Origin: an uncultured Paracoccaceae bacterium
Lineage (GTDB): Bacteria; Pseudomonadota; Alphaproteobacteria; Rhodobacterales; Rhodobacteraceae
Length of the DNA: 64,000 nucleotides
Direction of reading: 5' to 3'
NCBI GenBank assembly: GCA_947503925.1
Contig: CANNFQ010000016.1
Location: 39,384-103,383, forward strand
The notes beneath the pieces were generated by a model that did no database searches, was not told where the DNA came from, and was given only the letters and a program-made list of their open reading frames with translations. The position numbers were made by a program, and so were the translations under genes. Positions 55,501-63,710 of the stretch are shown here, piece by piece. Position 1 is the stretch's first letter; each line of letters starts with the position of its first letter.

Positions 55501-56479
55501 CTATACAATTGCGATGATCCTGGGCGAAAACGGGTTGCGTGTTTTCCTGAATGGCGAACAGGTGGCCAGCAATCTGGACCTGACCATGTCCTGGCTTGGC
55601 AATGGCGAGGATATCGTTGTCGGCGGCAGCGGCAGCCATCGTTCAAGCGGTGTAACAGAGAATATCAGCAGCCCGTTTGACGGCACAATCGAGGATTTCA
55701 CCGTGTATGACCGCGCGCTTACCTTTGGTGAGATTGCGGGCCTCAACGGTACTGACATCGATGTGCGACCAACAGAGGCGGGCGATACAGCCCCGGATGG
55801 TGATGCGCCTAATGGCGAAGTCTCCGCTGACGATACGCCCAGTGATCACAATCTCCCAGCAGATCAAGCTACGGCTGATAATGACAGCGGCGATGGTGAT
55901 GGACCGGAACAGCTGGTCGCTGATAACGGCGGGGCGATGTTGATTGACGGTCAAACCAGAACCGGCAGTGAAGGCAGCGATGTCTATGTCGCGGTAGCGG
56001 GTGAAAACAGCCTTGACGGTGCGGGCGGCGATGACCTGTTGGTTGGTGGGTTTCAGGGTGACCGACTCATTGGCGGTGCGGGGAATGATGCCCTGATCGG
56101 GGACATCCAAGGTTCCGTCTTTGCCGGCGATGATGTGCTGATCGGTGGCAAGGGTGACGACAATCTGCAGGGTGGTCGCGGTGCGGACATCTTCGGCTTT
56201 GGTACCGATGACGGAAACGACATCATCGCGGCGTTCGATTTGAACTTCACCGATATCGGCAACGGCTTTGAGGCAACGCCAACCGGTGCGGATTTCGAGG
56301 TCGGCGTCGACAGGATTTCGTTGAATGGCTTCACCACACTTTCGCAGGGCAATGTGCTGAACAGCGGTGCACTCAGCACCACGGCGGATGGCACGCTTTT
56401 CTCGGCAGAGGGGACATCGGTCCTGCTCTATGGCGTTGCGCTGGATAGCCTGACCGAAGCGGATTTCATCTTTGGCTAA
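49514..56479 (+). CDS. Giant secreted RTX protein with duplicated repeat-LamG-RTX module
   Basis: 2321 residues, acidic, Asp/Gly/Asn-rich, with no Sec signal, so type I secretion is expected. Layout: four ~170-residue repeats (28-700), a LamG-like domain (about 700-892), RTX nonapeptides (GGAGDDIIDGGHGQDTLIGG, about 896-975) and a serralysin-like stretch with linker to 1211. Then four more repeats (1212-1885), a second LamG-like domain (about 1890-2080), an acidic linker, RTX repeats (GGAGNDALIGD, GGKGDDNLQGGRGAD) and a C-terminal secretion-type end (VALDSLTEADFIFG). The start may be the ATG at 49526. No type I transporter genes are in the window. Likely an adhesin or cell-surface matrix protein; no enzyme motif is seen. 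Confidence 0.88.
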   Translation: MDGDMNRPFFDPTIGALQLDTIDADIPLTGTGLDAIVRSALLDPGLNQWADEGDIIDGASAAAQMNEIVIEAIRATGAANDGAITADDVYAMSDWIAQNRLPVWTAAHGDDEDDTETGFHKIQSDGAVLHRFGDRLIDQVADGIYHLGFGYKDGRLTNEDGDANARVEEVAFWLDELLADDLAAGALENPNVVSEFSGTTNTGLDALIDMISDDPGLQRRLPTDEIRVGAEAADQMNTIIIEGITALGLADDGTLEPSEIYDLADWISVNRLSRWLTAHGDDEDDEETGFHLVQNDGGETRAFGRAGVDTIADAIYHLGFGYNKDRLINEDGDRNERVEDVTYWLNALLRSDLETGALASGNSAPVTGTTGTGLDKLVSLIGDEAELNRRLPDQEIRDGATAANTMNVIIIEGIKATGIANDGKITRPDIEDLSDWIAANHLTAWTEAHGDDESNEETGFHLVQNDGAVDRLFDQNAVNTVADGLYHLGFGHKNGRLINEDGNTNASLADVAFWLEALLADDLAAGGLRNEDVDLYPSGTTTTAFDQITQLITSDEGLTKRFSASELKEVAEDVDALNTILVDAITQTGVANDGSLNATDIAVIGSWINENASAEWTSLRGDHEGEEGILGLICRGAVGQLGNTNAVNTLANAIYNLGFGTKSGGIRNPDGDWVGSLEDAAGWLNVLLGDDLRAGTFYNVEQTPTDLTTFAPDAVVVLDPVNVTDDDNYVVVPHQNSLALNAGTVAFSFVAEQAEGKYQVLFSKDGSGSNDGDMRAYLYEGQLYVKVSVDGDNHYLKIDTPISSGQAHDIAMTFGGNGISLWFDGVREVFRDDFSFDMGSNTSDFVVGASNGRQESGGDEKITSHFQGDITGFTVYDRLLDQGEISGLSKGATVVGTGTNDDLAGTDGQDFLDGGLGRDVVLAGDGNDVAMGGYGADHIDGGAGDDIIDGGHGQDTLIGGDGNDIILSTSDGREPVIGQLVYGSNGRVRDDDGSVDPNTLTIYPDQPIAANDILTGGAGADTFRFQWMINAKEHIILKHVRADGSINWQGVAGENEYLHDHWVDTIGDDIITDYSKAEGDRIEVAGHTLTFDGIKYRDIDGDGTDESIISYKSNQGNGGAHDQDRLGTITVYGDRVEQSDITQIPSMTVFYGIVENVDDLAEAVTPLSIDEGTARDVPAGLTPTVADGPRGEPKDGPVAEPDAPIDAATRSNTGLDTILDWIETDPGLQNKIDSDEISQGSAAAAAMNVIIIEAIKATGAANDGAIDAGDVYSLATWINENRLAEWLVHHGDDENNSETGFHLVQNDGAARDEFGRNSINTVADAIYHLGFGFRKDRLINEDGDNNERVESVANWLNTLLSEDLSGDALKNPDAPAPVVGTTGTGLDHLIGIIQDDAELNRRIPDAEQQAGAEAANAMNEIIVQSIKELGLANDGTFTAADVMALADEIKANHYDAWYVAHGDDEKNRETGFHLVQNDGATTRLFGNNAVDTIADGLYHLGFGHKNRRLINEDGDTNASVEAVAHWLNRLLADDMPDLGNPDTSAVVTGSTDTGLDALVDIIAADPGLTNRISLNEINAGAKAADMMNIIIVQSIKANGLANDGQITASDVATLADFIKAHHGHVWTRAHGDDEKNVETGFHLVQGDGGQTRLYADAAVNTVADGLYHLGFGHKAGHLINEDGNSNASLSDVAFWLDELLREDIEAGTFYNPNYGPFSKGTTGTGLDTIVEMVATDEGLLARSDTADISVAAQSADGLNKILIEAIKATAVANDGKIDAHDLKLLDAWIADNRLAQINALNGIETNSTRTGFELAEVWHSTSPLFGENGVNTVADAIYSLGYGIAYNDAIKTRDGKWNENLDNVADWMNQLLADDLANGSLYSDGQAYADPASFADSIAVEAPRDMIGNGSGGYFNVSHNSDLALRNATVAFRFTANEIPDSGSATLFTKDASGYGNGGHTSLYFYEGELFARVQSKKKSHYVKVAEREQLQTGASYTIAMILGENGLRVFLNGEQVASNLDLTMSWLGNGEDIVVGGSGSHRSSGVTENISSPFDGTIEDFTVYDRALTFGEIAGLNGTDIDVRPTEAGDTAPDGDAPNGEVSADDTPSDHNLPADQATADNDSGDGDGPEQLVADNGGAMLIDGQTRTGSEGSDVYVAVAGENSLDGAGGDDLLVGGFQGDRLIGGAGNDALIGDIQGSVFAGDDVLIGGKGDDNLQGGRGADIFGFGTDDGNDIIAAFDLNFTDIGNGFEATPTGADFEVGVDRISLNGFTTLSQGNVLNSGALSTTADGTLFSAEGTSVLLYGVALDSLTEADFIFG
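49595..51611 (+). repeat. Protein-level repeats R1-R4 of the giant RTX protein
   Basis: Four repeats start near 49595, 50105, 50615 and 51128, spacing 510-513 bases. Each has TGTGLD at the start, MN.IIIE.I, an EF-hand-like ANDG.I...DI segment, HGDDE with ETGFHLVQNDG, TVADGIYHLGFG, and NEDGD with WL..LL.DDL at the end. R4 keeps the frame of the repeat but has lost HGDDE and the ETGFHLVQNDG motif. Confidence 0.85.
53147..55160 (+). repeat. Protein-level repeats R5-R8 of the giant RTX protein
   Basis: Second set, starting near 53147, 53651, 54158 and 54671, spacing 504-513 bases. R5-R7 carry HGDDE and ETGFHLVQ; R8 is degenerate like R4 and again is the last before the LamG-like domain. The whole module (repeats, LamG, RTX) is offset from the first by about 3552 bases. 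Confidence 0.85.
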
Positions 56480-56510
56480 GCCAACAACTGACCTGAAAAT
56501 GAGCGACAAC

Positions 56511-57290
56511 ATGACTTACAAAATCAAGGCGAGCGTGCTTTCAGCATGCATTCTAGCAGCATGCGGCGGTGGCGGTGGCGGAGATGACGCCGGCACGTCC
56601 GCGTCCAATAACGGATCGAACGGACCCTCGCAGACTTATCTGAGACTTGACGACACAACGGTTGCCACAAGCTCTCTGGGTGGTGCGATTCTGAACGGCG
56701 TTACCGCCAGAAACACCACTGGTACGATCACGCATGATACCCAACAGTTTCAGTTGAGCGGAGAGTCTACCGAGCGGAACCTAGATGATACATCCTTATT
56801 CGGCTTTAGCGATTTCGAATATGCGACCGATGTGGAACTCAGCAGTGGCCAAATTGCGATTATCGGCGTCGCAATCGCGACGGCAGATATGCCCACATCC
56901 GGTATGGCTGCGTATTCCGGCGAATTTCGGGGCCAACTTGCACAAACCGGATCGCCCGCAGTCACTGACTTAAATTGGAACGCCGATATTCAGGCTGGAT
57001 TCGCAACTGGTGATCTGGACATGACATTTGCCGGTGACGGTTCAACCATCATCGACGAAATCAGGATCGAAAATGCAACGATCTCTGGCAACACCTTTTC
57101 AGGCGGATCAATGTCAACATCGCTCAGCGGGGACGAAAACAATGTGACCGGAACCGGCGTTGACTTAAACGGCACTTTTTTTGGGTATGACGAAGTGCTG
57201 ACGATTCCGGCAGAGCTGGGCGGCGTGATTGCATCGTCCGACAGTGATACGACAATCAGCGGGGCATTCATCGCAGGCTCGCAACCGTAA
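56511..57290 (+). CDS. Surface lipoprotein with TbpB-like barrel
   Basis: About 259 residues starting MTYKIKASVLSACILAACGG, a lipoprotein signal with lipobox LAAC followed by a glycine run. The mature part is rich in Ser/Thr/Gly and beta strands; the end (LNGTFFGYDE, AELGGVIASS, ISGAFIAGSQ) resembles the barrel of transferrin-binding-protein-like and Slam-dependent lipoproteins. In-frame ATGs at 56472 and 56499 lie upstream. It starts just after the giant RTX gene and may be its partner or anchor, which is inference. Confidence 0.65.
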   Translation: MTYKIKASVLSACILAACGGGGGGDDAGTSASNNGSNGPSQTYLRLDDTTVATSSLGGAILNGVTARNTTGTITHDTQQFQLSGESTERNLDDTSLFGFSDFEYATDVELSSGQIAIIGVAIATADMPTSGMAAYSGEFRGQLAQTGSPAVTDLNWNADIQAGFATGDLDMTFAGDGSTIIDEIRIENATISGNTFSGGSMSTSLSGDENNVTGTGVDLNGTFFGYDEVLTIPAELGGVIASSDSDTTISGAFIAGSQP

Positions 57291-57629
57291 CGCAGATTGT
57301 TCAGCGGTTTGCTAATCCGTCGTCAGGGCTCATGTCTTCACCTCCCAAAAACTGCGCCAAGTTCGGCTTCGCTTTGGAATTTGGATTAATGGCGCGGATA
57401 CGGTTGTCAGGCGAAGATATTGTCCATTTGCTAGAGATTGAGTTGAGCTTGACATCTAGCGAGCGTGTCGCGACGGGTTGTCGAACGGCTGAAGTCATTA
57501 GCGCGACTTGTCACAGATGACGCGAACGGTTTGGCGGTATGCATGGCCTGCCAGGCGATTTGTAGAGAAAATCTGCTGATAGTGAGCATCAGAATTGCTT
57601 CGTCGGGCCGTGATGCATACTCGTCAAAA
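57291..57629. other. Intergenic region, no supported gene
   Basis: About 340 bases after the lipoprotein gene. Short open frames occur on both strands but show nothing recognisable. Confidence 0.35.
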
Positions 57630-57780
57630 GCTGGCAAATCCGAACGGCGCATCTGCATTGCGATCGGCGGTGATCCGATTGGCCAAACAGTATGGGCACC
57701 ATGGCCAGCGCAAGATCACAGAGCTGCCGCGCATCTAAGGTCGGTTGGTCAACGATAAGAAGATCGAGCGGCTCTGATCA
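57630..57780 (+). pseudogene. IS3-family orfB remnant
   Basis: The frame reads ALRSAVIRLAKQYGHHGQRK, ITELPRI, stop, GRLVNDKKIERL. This is the start of the IS3 orfB integrase domain (VRLAKQYGRYGYRKIT.LLR.EGWRVN.KKVERL). Only about 40 codons remain. Confidence 0.7.
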
Positions 57781-57940
57781 TGTAAGGGGACAGGCTTGCG
57801 TCCCACACTCAACGACTTGGCGATGCTCCGAACTACACAGGGCCAGCCCATGGAATTTGTCCTTCCCGTTCGGAGAAGACGACGCCATGCGCCGAAGGGA
57901 TTACGGATTTGCTATCGTAAACCAATCGAGGCAATTCTTC

Positions 57941-59371
57941 ATGCGACGATCAACAAAGGCTGCTGCTTGCGCAACGGCAGTCTTCTCACTTCTAGCGTGC
58001 AGCGGTATCGCCACCGACATAGCGAGCCGGTTGCGAATAACACCAACCGTTTGGGTCAGTGACGGTTATGGCTACGTCATTGACCTGCGACCAGGTCATC
58101 AGGAACTATACCATCTGGCCGGAAACAGCTGTGTTCTGGATGCGAATGCCCGTTCGGTGCTTGATGCAATTCTAACGCCTGATACCGTTCGTAAAGCGTC
58201 AGACGACAATGCTTTATTCTATGGCGTAAAACACGAACCACATCACATTACATTCAACAGCCGACGCACTCTACCGTCGACCTGTGCATCGCCCGTTCCA
58301 GACACCGCTGAAGGAAATTTTCAGGCCTTCGTGGATATCTTCGCAGCCAATTATGCGTTCTTCGACGTCTACGGCGTCGATTGGGATCAACGCGTGCGTA
58401 AAGCGCGGCAGAACCTGTCACCTGACATGACGCAAGACGCGCTCTTTGAGCTGTTTGCAGAGATGCTTGCGCCGCTGAAAGACGGTCACCTGAAGCTGAA
58501 CGCACAGATTGATGGTACACAATATTCTACATCACCGTTAACAACTCCACTCGGTCGTGGGGTCGCCCAAAAGGCGGCGGCGCTTGGTGTTGACGAAAGC
58601 GAGGTCTTTGTCGCGGAACTTGAAAATTATTGGGAGAACGGTATCGCCCAGCAGGTTCTGCAAGGCGACGGCGAGGCCGCAGCTAGTGGCAAGATCCAGT
58701 ACGGAGTGATTGACGGCAATGTCGGCTACATCGCCGTCCTGATGCTGACGGGTCTCACCGATAGCGCGTTGCTATCGATCCCAGACAATTTTGATGCCGA
58801 TGAGGAATATGCACTCATCAACCGGGTCTTGGACAACATCCTAACCGAGTTTACCCAAGCCAATGTCAAAGCGGTTATCATCGATGTGAGCATCAACTTT
58901 GGTGGCCATGATTTCCTGGCGCGTGAGATTGCGGCACGGTTTGCTGACGAACGGCACCTAGTTCTGACCAAGCGTGCATTTGATGCACAGAACCCGCAAG
59001 CCACGCCGGTTTACATTCAGCCCACCGATCGACCGTCTTTTGATGGGCCGGTCTATCTGATGACAACACAGTCAACCGTCAGCGCGGGCGAGATTATGAC
59101 GCTTGCGTTCCGGGCGTTGCCCAATGTCACGCATGTCGGTCAACCCACCCAAGGCGCATTGTCGGATGTTCTTTACAAGGCATTACCGAACGGATGGGAG
59201 ATTGGCATGTCAAATGAAATCTACCGTGACCCGGATGGTATCTTGTGGGAAGGGCGCGGCATTACGCCGGAGATCGCAATCGACATTTTTTCTGAAACCG
59301 ACTTGGTCAGTCGCCACCCTGCTGTCGTCCAGCAGATCGTCAACCATATCCATGAAGCAAACATACGCTAA
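57941..59371 (+). CDS. S41 family peptidase, lipoprotein
   Basis: About 476 residues starting MRRSTKAAACATAVFSLLAC, a lipoprotein signal (lipobox LLAC). A tail-specific protease-like domain follows: FVDIFAANYAFFDVYGVDWD, LAPLKDGHLKLNA (conserved DGH), GYIAVLMLTG, and the serine region STVSAGEIMTLA with GALSDVLYKALPNG. No PDZ is obvious. Upstream ATGs (57887, and 57692 inside the IS3 scrap) are less likely. Probably cleaves proteins in the periplasm or at the outer membrane. It is followed by a decayed MipA gene. Confidence 0.8.
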   Translation: MRRSTKAAACATAVFSLLACSGIATDIASRLRITPTVWVSDGYGYVIDLRPGHQELYHLAGNSCVLDANARSVLDAILTPDTVRKASDDNALFYGVKHEPHHITFNSRRTLPSTCASPVPDTAEGNFQAFVDIFAANYAFFDVYGVDWDQRVRKARQNLSPDMTQDALFELFAEMLAPLKDGHLKLNAQIDGTQYSTSPLTTPLGRGVAQKAAALGVDESEVFVAELENYWENGIAQQVLQGDGEAAASGKIQYGVIDGNVGYIAVLMLTGLTDSALLSIPDNFDADEEYALINRVLDNILTEFTQANVKAVIIDVSINFGGHDFLAREIAARFADERHLVLTKRAFDAQNPQATPVYIQPTDRPSFDGPVYLMTTQSTVSAGEIMTLAFRALPNVTHVGQPTQGALSDVLYKALPNGWEIGMSNEIYRDPDGILWEGRGITPEIAIDIFSETDLVSRHPAVVQQIVNHIHEANIR

Positions 59372-59389
59372 TTCCGGGTCTACCATGAA

Positions 59390-60011
59390 AAACCTATGCA
59401 ACTTTACGGCTTTGCGCAGCCGCGCTATCCCTTGCCGAGGGCGAATTTACCGGCCGCGATTTCATATCAGGATTGACAGCTTAGCGTATCATTTTCTGAA
59501 TGGGTACGATTTCATTCGTCGCTCGCCTTCGCGTCAAATCCAGGTGAGGGTTTCGACGAAGAAGATAGCTTCTTTGACGGGTCACAGCGTGAGGCCGACC
59601 TGACCATCAGGCTGGAGGCGGGTGCTATGATCTGTTTATCACCTGAGATCGGTCAGCAAAGATGTTTCTGATGCCGATGGCCGCACCACAGCGAGCGCTG
59701 CGGTAGATTATGAAGCCGAGCTTGCATTTGCCGTCATATCGGTGGAAGGCGGTGCGCATTTCAACTCTGCGGAGCATAACCAATACTACCAAGGTGTTTC
59801 GTCGCGCGAAGCGCTTAGTGGCAGCCAAGCGTCTAGGACCGAAGATGAGATTATGCCACTTGCCGGCATCGAGTTGCTGGTTCCAGTCTCCGACAACAGC
59901 GCCGTCGTTGGCCTTTTGGACGACAACGATCTGCGTCAGGTGGAAGAAAGCCCACTACTTGACGTTGACTATCAGGCAGCAGCTCATTTGGGTTTTATCC
60001 ATAGTTTCTGA
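59390..60011 (+). pseudogene. MipA/OmpV family outer-membrane protein, decayed
   Basis: Pieces in shifted frames fit a MipA/OmpV barrel: YGFAQPRYPLPRANLPAAIS, FDEEDSFFDGSQREADLTIR, DVSDADGRTTASAAVDYEAE, GGAHFNSAEHNQYYQGVSSR and the end EESPLLDVDYQAAAHLGFIH. An in-frame stop after SYQD and at least one frameshift break it. MipA-like proteins sit in the outer membrane. Confidence 0.5.
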
Positions 60012-60064
60012 CAAAGTTGGCGCCGACTTGCGATGGGTCGGCGCCCCGGCTATGGCTGTTCGAA

Positions 60065-61234
60065 ATGGACGTCATTCAGCTGATAGCACTTAGCGAAACA
60101 CTACGCACTGGTATCTGTCTTTTTTGCGCAAGTGTCCTTCTGACGCGGCGCCGCGACAAGGTGCTGTTCCGACCCCTTGGCCTGCTATTTCTAAGCCAAG
60201 GTTTGACCGAAGTTCCCGGGCTGATTGTTCCATCTCCGTTAACCGATATGGAGTTTGCTGTTACTCACTACCTCGAAGTGGCGGTGATGATACCTGATGT
60301 GGCTAGCCCGTTCCTGCTGTGGTGGTACGTATGGGAATTGACCACCGAAGAAGAAAATCGCCGCATACCTCACAAGTGGCGGCATTTTGTACCATTTGCA
60401 GTCGGGCTCGTCTTGATCGGGTTGTTCTTGCTAATCACGCCAAGCACGTTGCAATCGGATATTGATTTTTCGGGCGCAATAGCGTGTCAAGTTGTCGTCG
60501 GCATAGGAGCCTTTGTCGCGCTGCATCTCCTCATGGCTTGCCTTGTGATCGTTTATTTGACCATGATCATACGACGTTTGAGAGCACATAGAACCCGCCT
60601 CAAAGATATCTTCGCCAGCACCGAAGACCGTGAGCTGCGTTGGATTTGGCTGATTGTTCTTTGGTCGGTGCTCTATGTCCTTTTTGATACGGCCGAGATG
60701 TTGTCATCCTGGTTCAATCTCACCACGACACCTGAGCAGGCCTTCCGGCTCGAGCTCATTGAAGAACTCGCACTGATCGGATTGATTTGGATCATCGGGG
60801 TCTGGGGGCTCAGGCAACGGCCTGTATTCGCTCGTTCGACCACGCCCAATCACAATAACGGGAAAGAAACACAACAACCTAAATACGAAAGATCCGTTTT
60901 GGATGACGCCCGGGCCACGCGGATCGCCGCAAAAATTAAATCTGCAATGCAAAACGATCTGATGTATCGAGAGCCCAACCTGTCTTTATTTGACCTGTCA
61001 AAACACATCGGCGTTTCGTCTCACAATGTGTCCCAGACACTCAACACCAAGATGCAAGCGACCTTCTTTGATTACATAAATGGTTGGCGTATCAAAGAGG
61101 CACAAAAGCAGCTTACCACAACCGACCGGACAGTGTTGGAAATCGCCTATGATGTGGGCTTCAACTCGCGGTCGTCCTTTTACAAAGCCTTCAAGCGCGA
61201 AACTGGAAAGACACCGATGGACTTGCGCAAATAA
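60065..61234 (+). CDS. 7TM-AraC hybrid regulator
   Basis: About 389 residues. Residues 1-260 hold six to seven hydrophobic helices; the last ~110 residues are an AraC-type DNA-binding domain (LSLFDLSKHIGVSSHNVSQT, EAQKQLTTTDRTVLEIAYDV, FNSRSSFYKAFKRETGKTP). Such proteins sense a signal in the membrane and bind DNA directly. The start ATG 60065 is chosen because the first helix follows. The nearest plausible targets are the S41/MipA genes upstream. Confidence 0.82.
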   Translation: MDVIQLIALSETLRTGICLFCASVLLTRRRDKVLFRPLGLLFLSQGLTEVPGLIVPSPLTDMEFAVTHYLEVAVMIPDVASPFLLWWYVWELTTEEENRRIPHKWRHFVPFAVGLVLIGLFLLITPSTLQSDIDFSGAIACQVVVGIGAFVALHLLMACLVIVYLTMIIRRLRAHRTRLKDIFASTEDRELRWIWLIVLWSVLYVLFDTAEMLSSWFNLTTTPEQAFRLELIEELALIGLIWIIGVWGLRQRPVFARSTTPNHNNGKETQQPKYERSVLDDARATRIAAKIKSAMQNDLMYREPNLSLFDLSKHIGVSSHNVSQTLNTKMQATFFDYINGWRIKEAQKQLTTTDRTVLEIAYDVGFNSRSSFYKAFKRETGKTPMDLRK

Positions 61235-61264
61235 CGGCATGCTGTCGCCCGTTGAACTCGAAAT

Positions 61265-61670
61265 CAGACAGCAGAAACTGCATGCCGTCTTTGACAGCCA
61301 AGGACGCCTAATCAACCTCTTCGTAACCGCCGGGTAGGTCAGGTGACTACATCGGCGCACTGGCACAATTAAGCAGCCTGCCGAGCGTTGATTGGCTGCT
61401 TGGGGACCGTGGTTATGAGGCCAGTTGGTCCCCAGAAGCCTTGCAAGACAAAGGCATACGGCCTTGCATCCCCGGTTGAAACTCCCGCGCCAAAGCTATG
61501 CGATACGACACGCGCGCGTACAAAAGCCGCAACCGCATTGAGATCATGTTCGGCAAACTGCAAGACTGGCGACGGGGCGCAACCCGCTATAATCGTTGCC
61601 CCAAGATCTTCCCCTTTGCAATCGCACTCGCAGTTACCGTCATATATTGCTGCAAGTCCTGGCGCTAAAC
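61265..61670 (+). pseudogene. IS5-family (IS427-like) transposase, C-terminal remnant
   Basis: Shifted frames give HAVFDSQGRLINLFVTAG, then SVDWLLGDRGYEASW, EALQDKGIRPCIPG, stop, YDTRAYKSRNRIEIMFGKLQ and DWRRGATRYNRCPKIF. This is the end of an IS427-type transposase with the last catalytic Glu in IEIMF. Stops and shifts make it dead. It ends at the 3' end of the Hint gene. Confidence 0.78.
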
Positions 61671-63710
61671 AACTAGCTCCGCTTTAGAAGAGCGCATCTG
61701 ATGGCGTTTCGCGTAGCTTCGGGCTGGAGTACCATATGCTTCTTCTGCTGAACGGACGCCGGCTGCTACGGCCCTAAGCTTTGGAAAAGCATGTAACAAC
61801 TCACTTCGCGCCGAAGGACTCAGACCCATGATCGCGGTCGGCCCAGGAAAAAATGATTCTGTTGGAGAGCCTTCAGCAAAGACCAGTTCATGATTGTCAA
61901 ACATGATATGAATATAAGTTACTGGCTCCAAACTCTTGTCGACTCTTGCCCATTTGCCTCCCCAGATCTCAGCAGCAAACTTTGCGCGAATCAAAACCTC
62001 CCCAGATCCAAGCTTTGCGAAAAGGCCATGTTGGGGCGAAACGATCATCTTGCGCTGATTTCCGAATGCATGCTTGCGTACTATAACTGGGCGCAGGTTT
62101 GGCTTGCCCACCAGTTCAGCAGTTGAGAGAGTTCTTCTTCCGATCCAACGAACGGGCTGTAGCCCATGATCTAAGGTCATAAGCAAGTCACCAGGACGAA
62201 CCACTTCAACATCCACGTCGCCAGATGGACCTCGGAGCATCGTGCCTGCGGTGAAACAGGGCACCGCATCGCGAAAGTCCAGGTCATTTATGAGCGGCAC
62301 AGCACCGGAACCGTCTGCGGCAGTATCGTTGTCTGTATCCGCTAGGGTGAATTCGCCAGCACCATTGACGTCGTTGTCATTGACATCCCGCCCGGAGACG
62401 TCGTCAACGACGTCAGCGATCCCATCTCCGTCGGCGTCTCCCGATGCGTCGATTGTAGCCTGCGTGACGCCATGCCCTGCTTCATCTACGTCATCGGTTC
62501 CATCGCCGTCAGAGTCGGTATCAAGGACATCATCGGTTCCGTCGTTGTCGGTGTCGACCGCCGCAATACCCAGCGACCCTCCCGCACCCGTTGTTGGGGT
62601 TGCGTCATAGGCATCGTCCAACCCGTCTCCGTCGGTATCGTCACCCGACGGCGCAATGTATCCGTCGGTCGATTGGGCCTCAACATTATCCGTGATCCCA
62701 TCATTGTCACTGTCGAGATCCAGATGGTCCGCAACCATATCACTATCGGAGTTGGTTGTGGTCTCGTTGGGATCAACCGTAAAAACCTCCGTGACAGAGC
62801 CTCCAAAATTAGGGTTGGCCCCAGAATCAACGATAACAACACCGTCAACTTCAATCTGGTAGCTCGCCGGATCGGAGCCTGACAAACCATCACCAAAGTT
62901 ATCAAGAATCGTGAAGGTATAGTTTCCCGCACCGACCGAAACATCTGTGATTTCCACCACGTTGTTGGAAATGGTATCGTCACTGGCGACGACATTGCCG
63001 TCAGCATCTCGCAATTCCCATTGCGTGTCGTCAGCTTCCGTCCATTGGTCCGCATCGAACGTGACGCGGATCGTATTCGGGTTGACACTTAGGCCTTCAT
63101 TGACGTCCAGCAAACCGTCATTGTCATCATCAAGGTCGATCTTGTCCGCAACGCCGTCCTGATCGGTGTCCGCGAGTACTGTAAACGATAGATCACCGAT
63201 GCCGGCGCCGCCGGAAACAGCAGCGTCCGGGCCATTGTCGTACACAACCTCTAGGCGCGAAACCATCCAGGGAATTGACACTGTCACGTCATTGGCGGTG
63301 CTGCCCTCAGCCTCCACCGTGACCGATCCATCTGGATTGGCATAAACAAGCTCATCCACCAGTCCCGACAGGCCAGCAATGACCACATCAGAGTCTATTA
63401 GGTCACCATTTTCATCATAGGCATAGATCGTAAACATGTCGTCATTGGCGGCGCTTGAATTGACATGCTGAAGATCGAAAGTGAGGTCTTCGACCGGCGT
63501 TGAAAAGTTGAACTCCGCCGATATTGGCGAACTGACTTCAAATGCACCAAATTCTGACACACCTGTTCCGCCGGTGGTGCCGTCCCATGAATTCGCGGTA
63601 AATGTTGTTGAAACGGTTGTGGTATTGCCGCCTTCGGACACAAGCGTGGTTCCACCAACCGCTGTACCACCGGGTCCAGTCAACCATATCGCATTATCAA
63701 GTATTGCCAT
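61665..63710 (-). CDS. Hint-domain protein with thrombospondin-type-3-like calcium repeats
   Basis: About 681 residues. The N-terminal ~185 residues are a beta-rich domain (SEFGAFEVSSPISAEFNFST). Then come many DTDQDGVADKIDLDDDNDG-type calcium motifs. The C-terminal ~190 residues hold a Hint (hedgehog/intein) fold: CFTAGTMLRGPSGDV, then SPQHGLFAKLGSGEVLIRA. There is no classical signal; many such Rhodobacterales proteins are exported by type I systems. The Hint part may self-cleave. Start ATG 63710 (MAILDNAIWLTGPGG) has a purine-rich site upstream. Confidence 0.78.
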   Translation of the reverse strand: MAILDNAIWLTGPGGTAVGGTTLVSEGGNTTTVSTTFTANSWDGTTGGTGVSEFGAFEVSSPISAEFNFSTPVEDLTFDLQHVNSSAANDDMFTIYAYDENGDLIDSDVVIAGLSGLVDELVYANPDGSVTVEAEGSTANDVTVSIPWMVSRLEVVYDNGPDAAVSGGAGIGDLSFTVLADTDQDGVADKIDLDDDNDGLLDVNEGLSVNPNTIRVTFDADQWTEADDTQWELRDADGNVVASDDTISNNVVEITDVSVGAGNYTFTILDNFGDGLSGSDPASYQIEVDGVVIVDSGANPNFGGSVTEVFTVDPNETTTNSDSDMVADHLDLDSDNDGITDNVEAQSTDGYIAPSGDDTDGDGLDDAYDATPTTGAGGSLGIAAVDTDNDGTDDVLDTDSDGDGTDDVDEAGHGVTQATIDASGDADGDGIADVVDDVSGRDVNDNDVNGAGEFTLADTDNDTAADGSGAVPLINDLDFRDAVPCFTAGTMLRGPSGDVDVEVVRPGDLLMTLDHGLQPVRWIGRRTLSTAELVGKPNLRPVIVRKHAFGNQRKMIVSPQHGLFAKLGSGEVLIRAKFAAEIWGGKWARVDKSLEPVTYIHIMFDNHELVFAEGSPTESFFPGPTAIMGLSPSARSELLHAFPKLRAVAAGVRSAEEAYGTPARSYAKRHQMRSSKAELVV

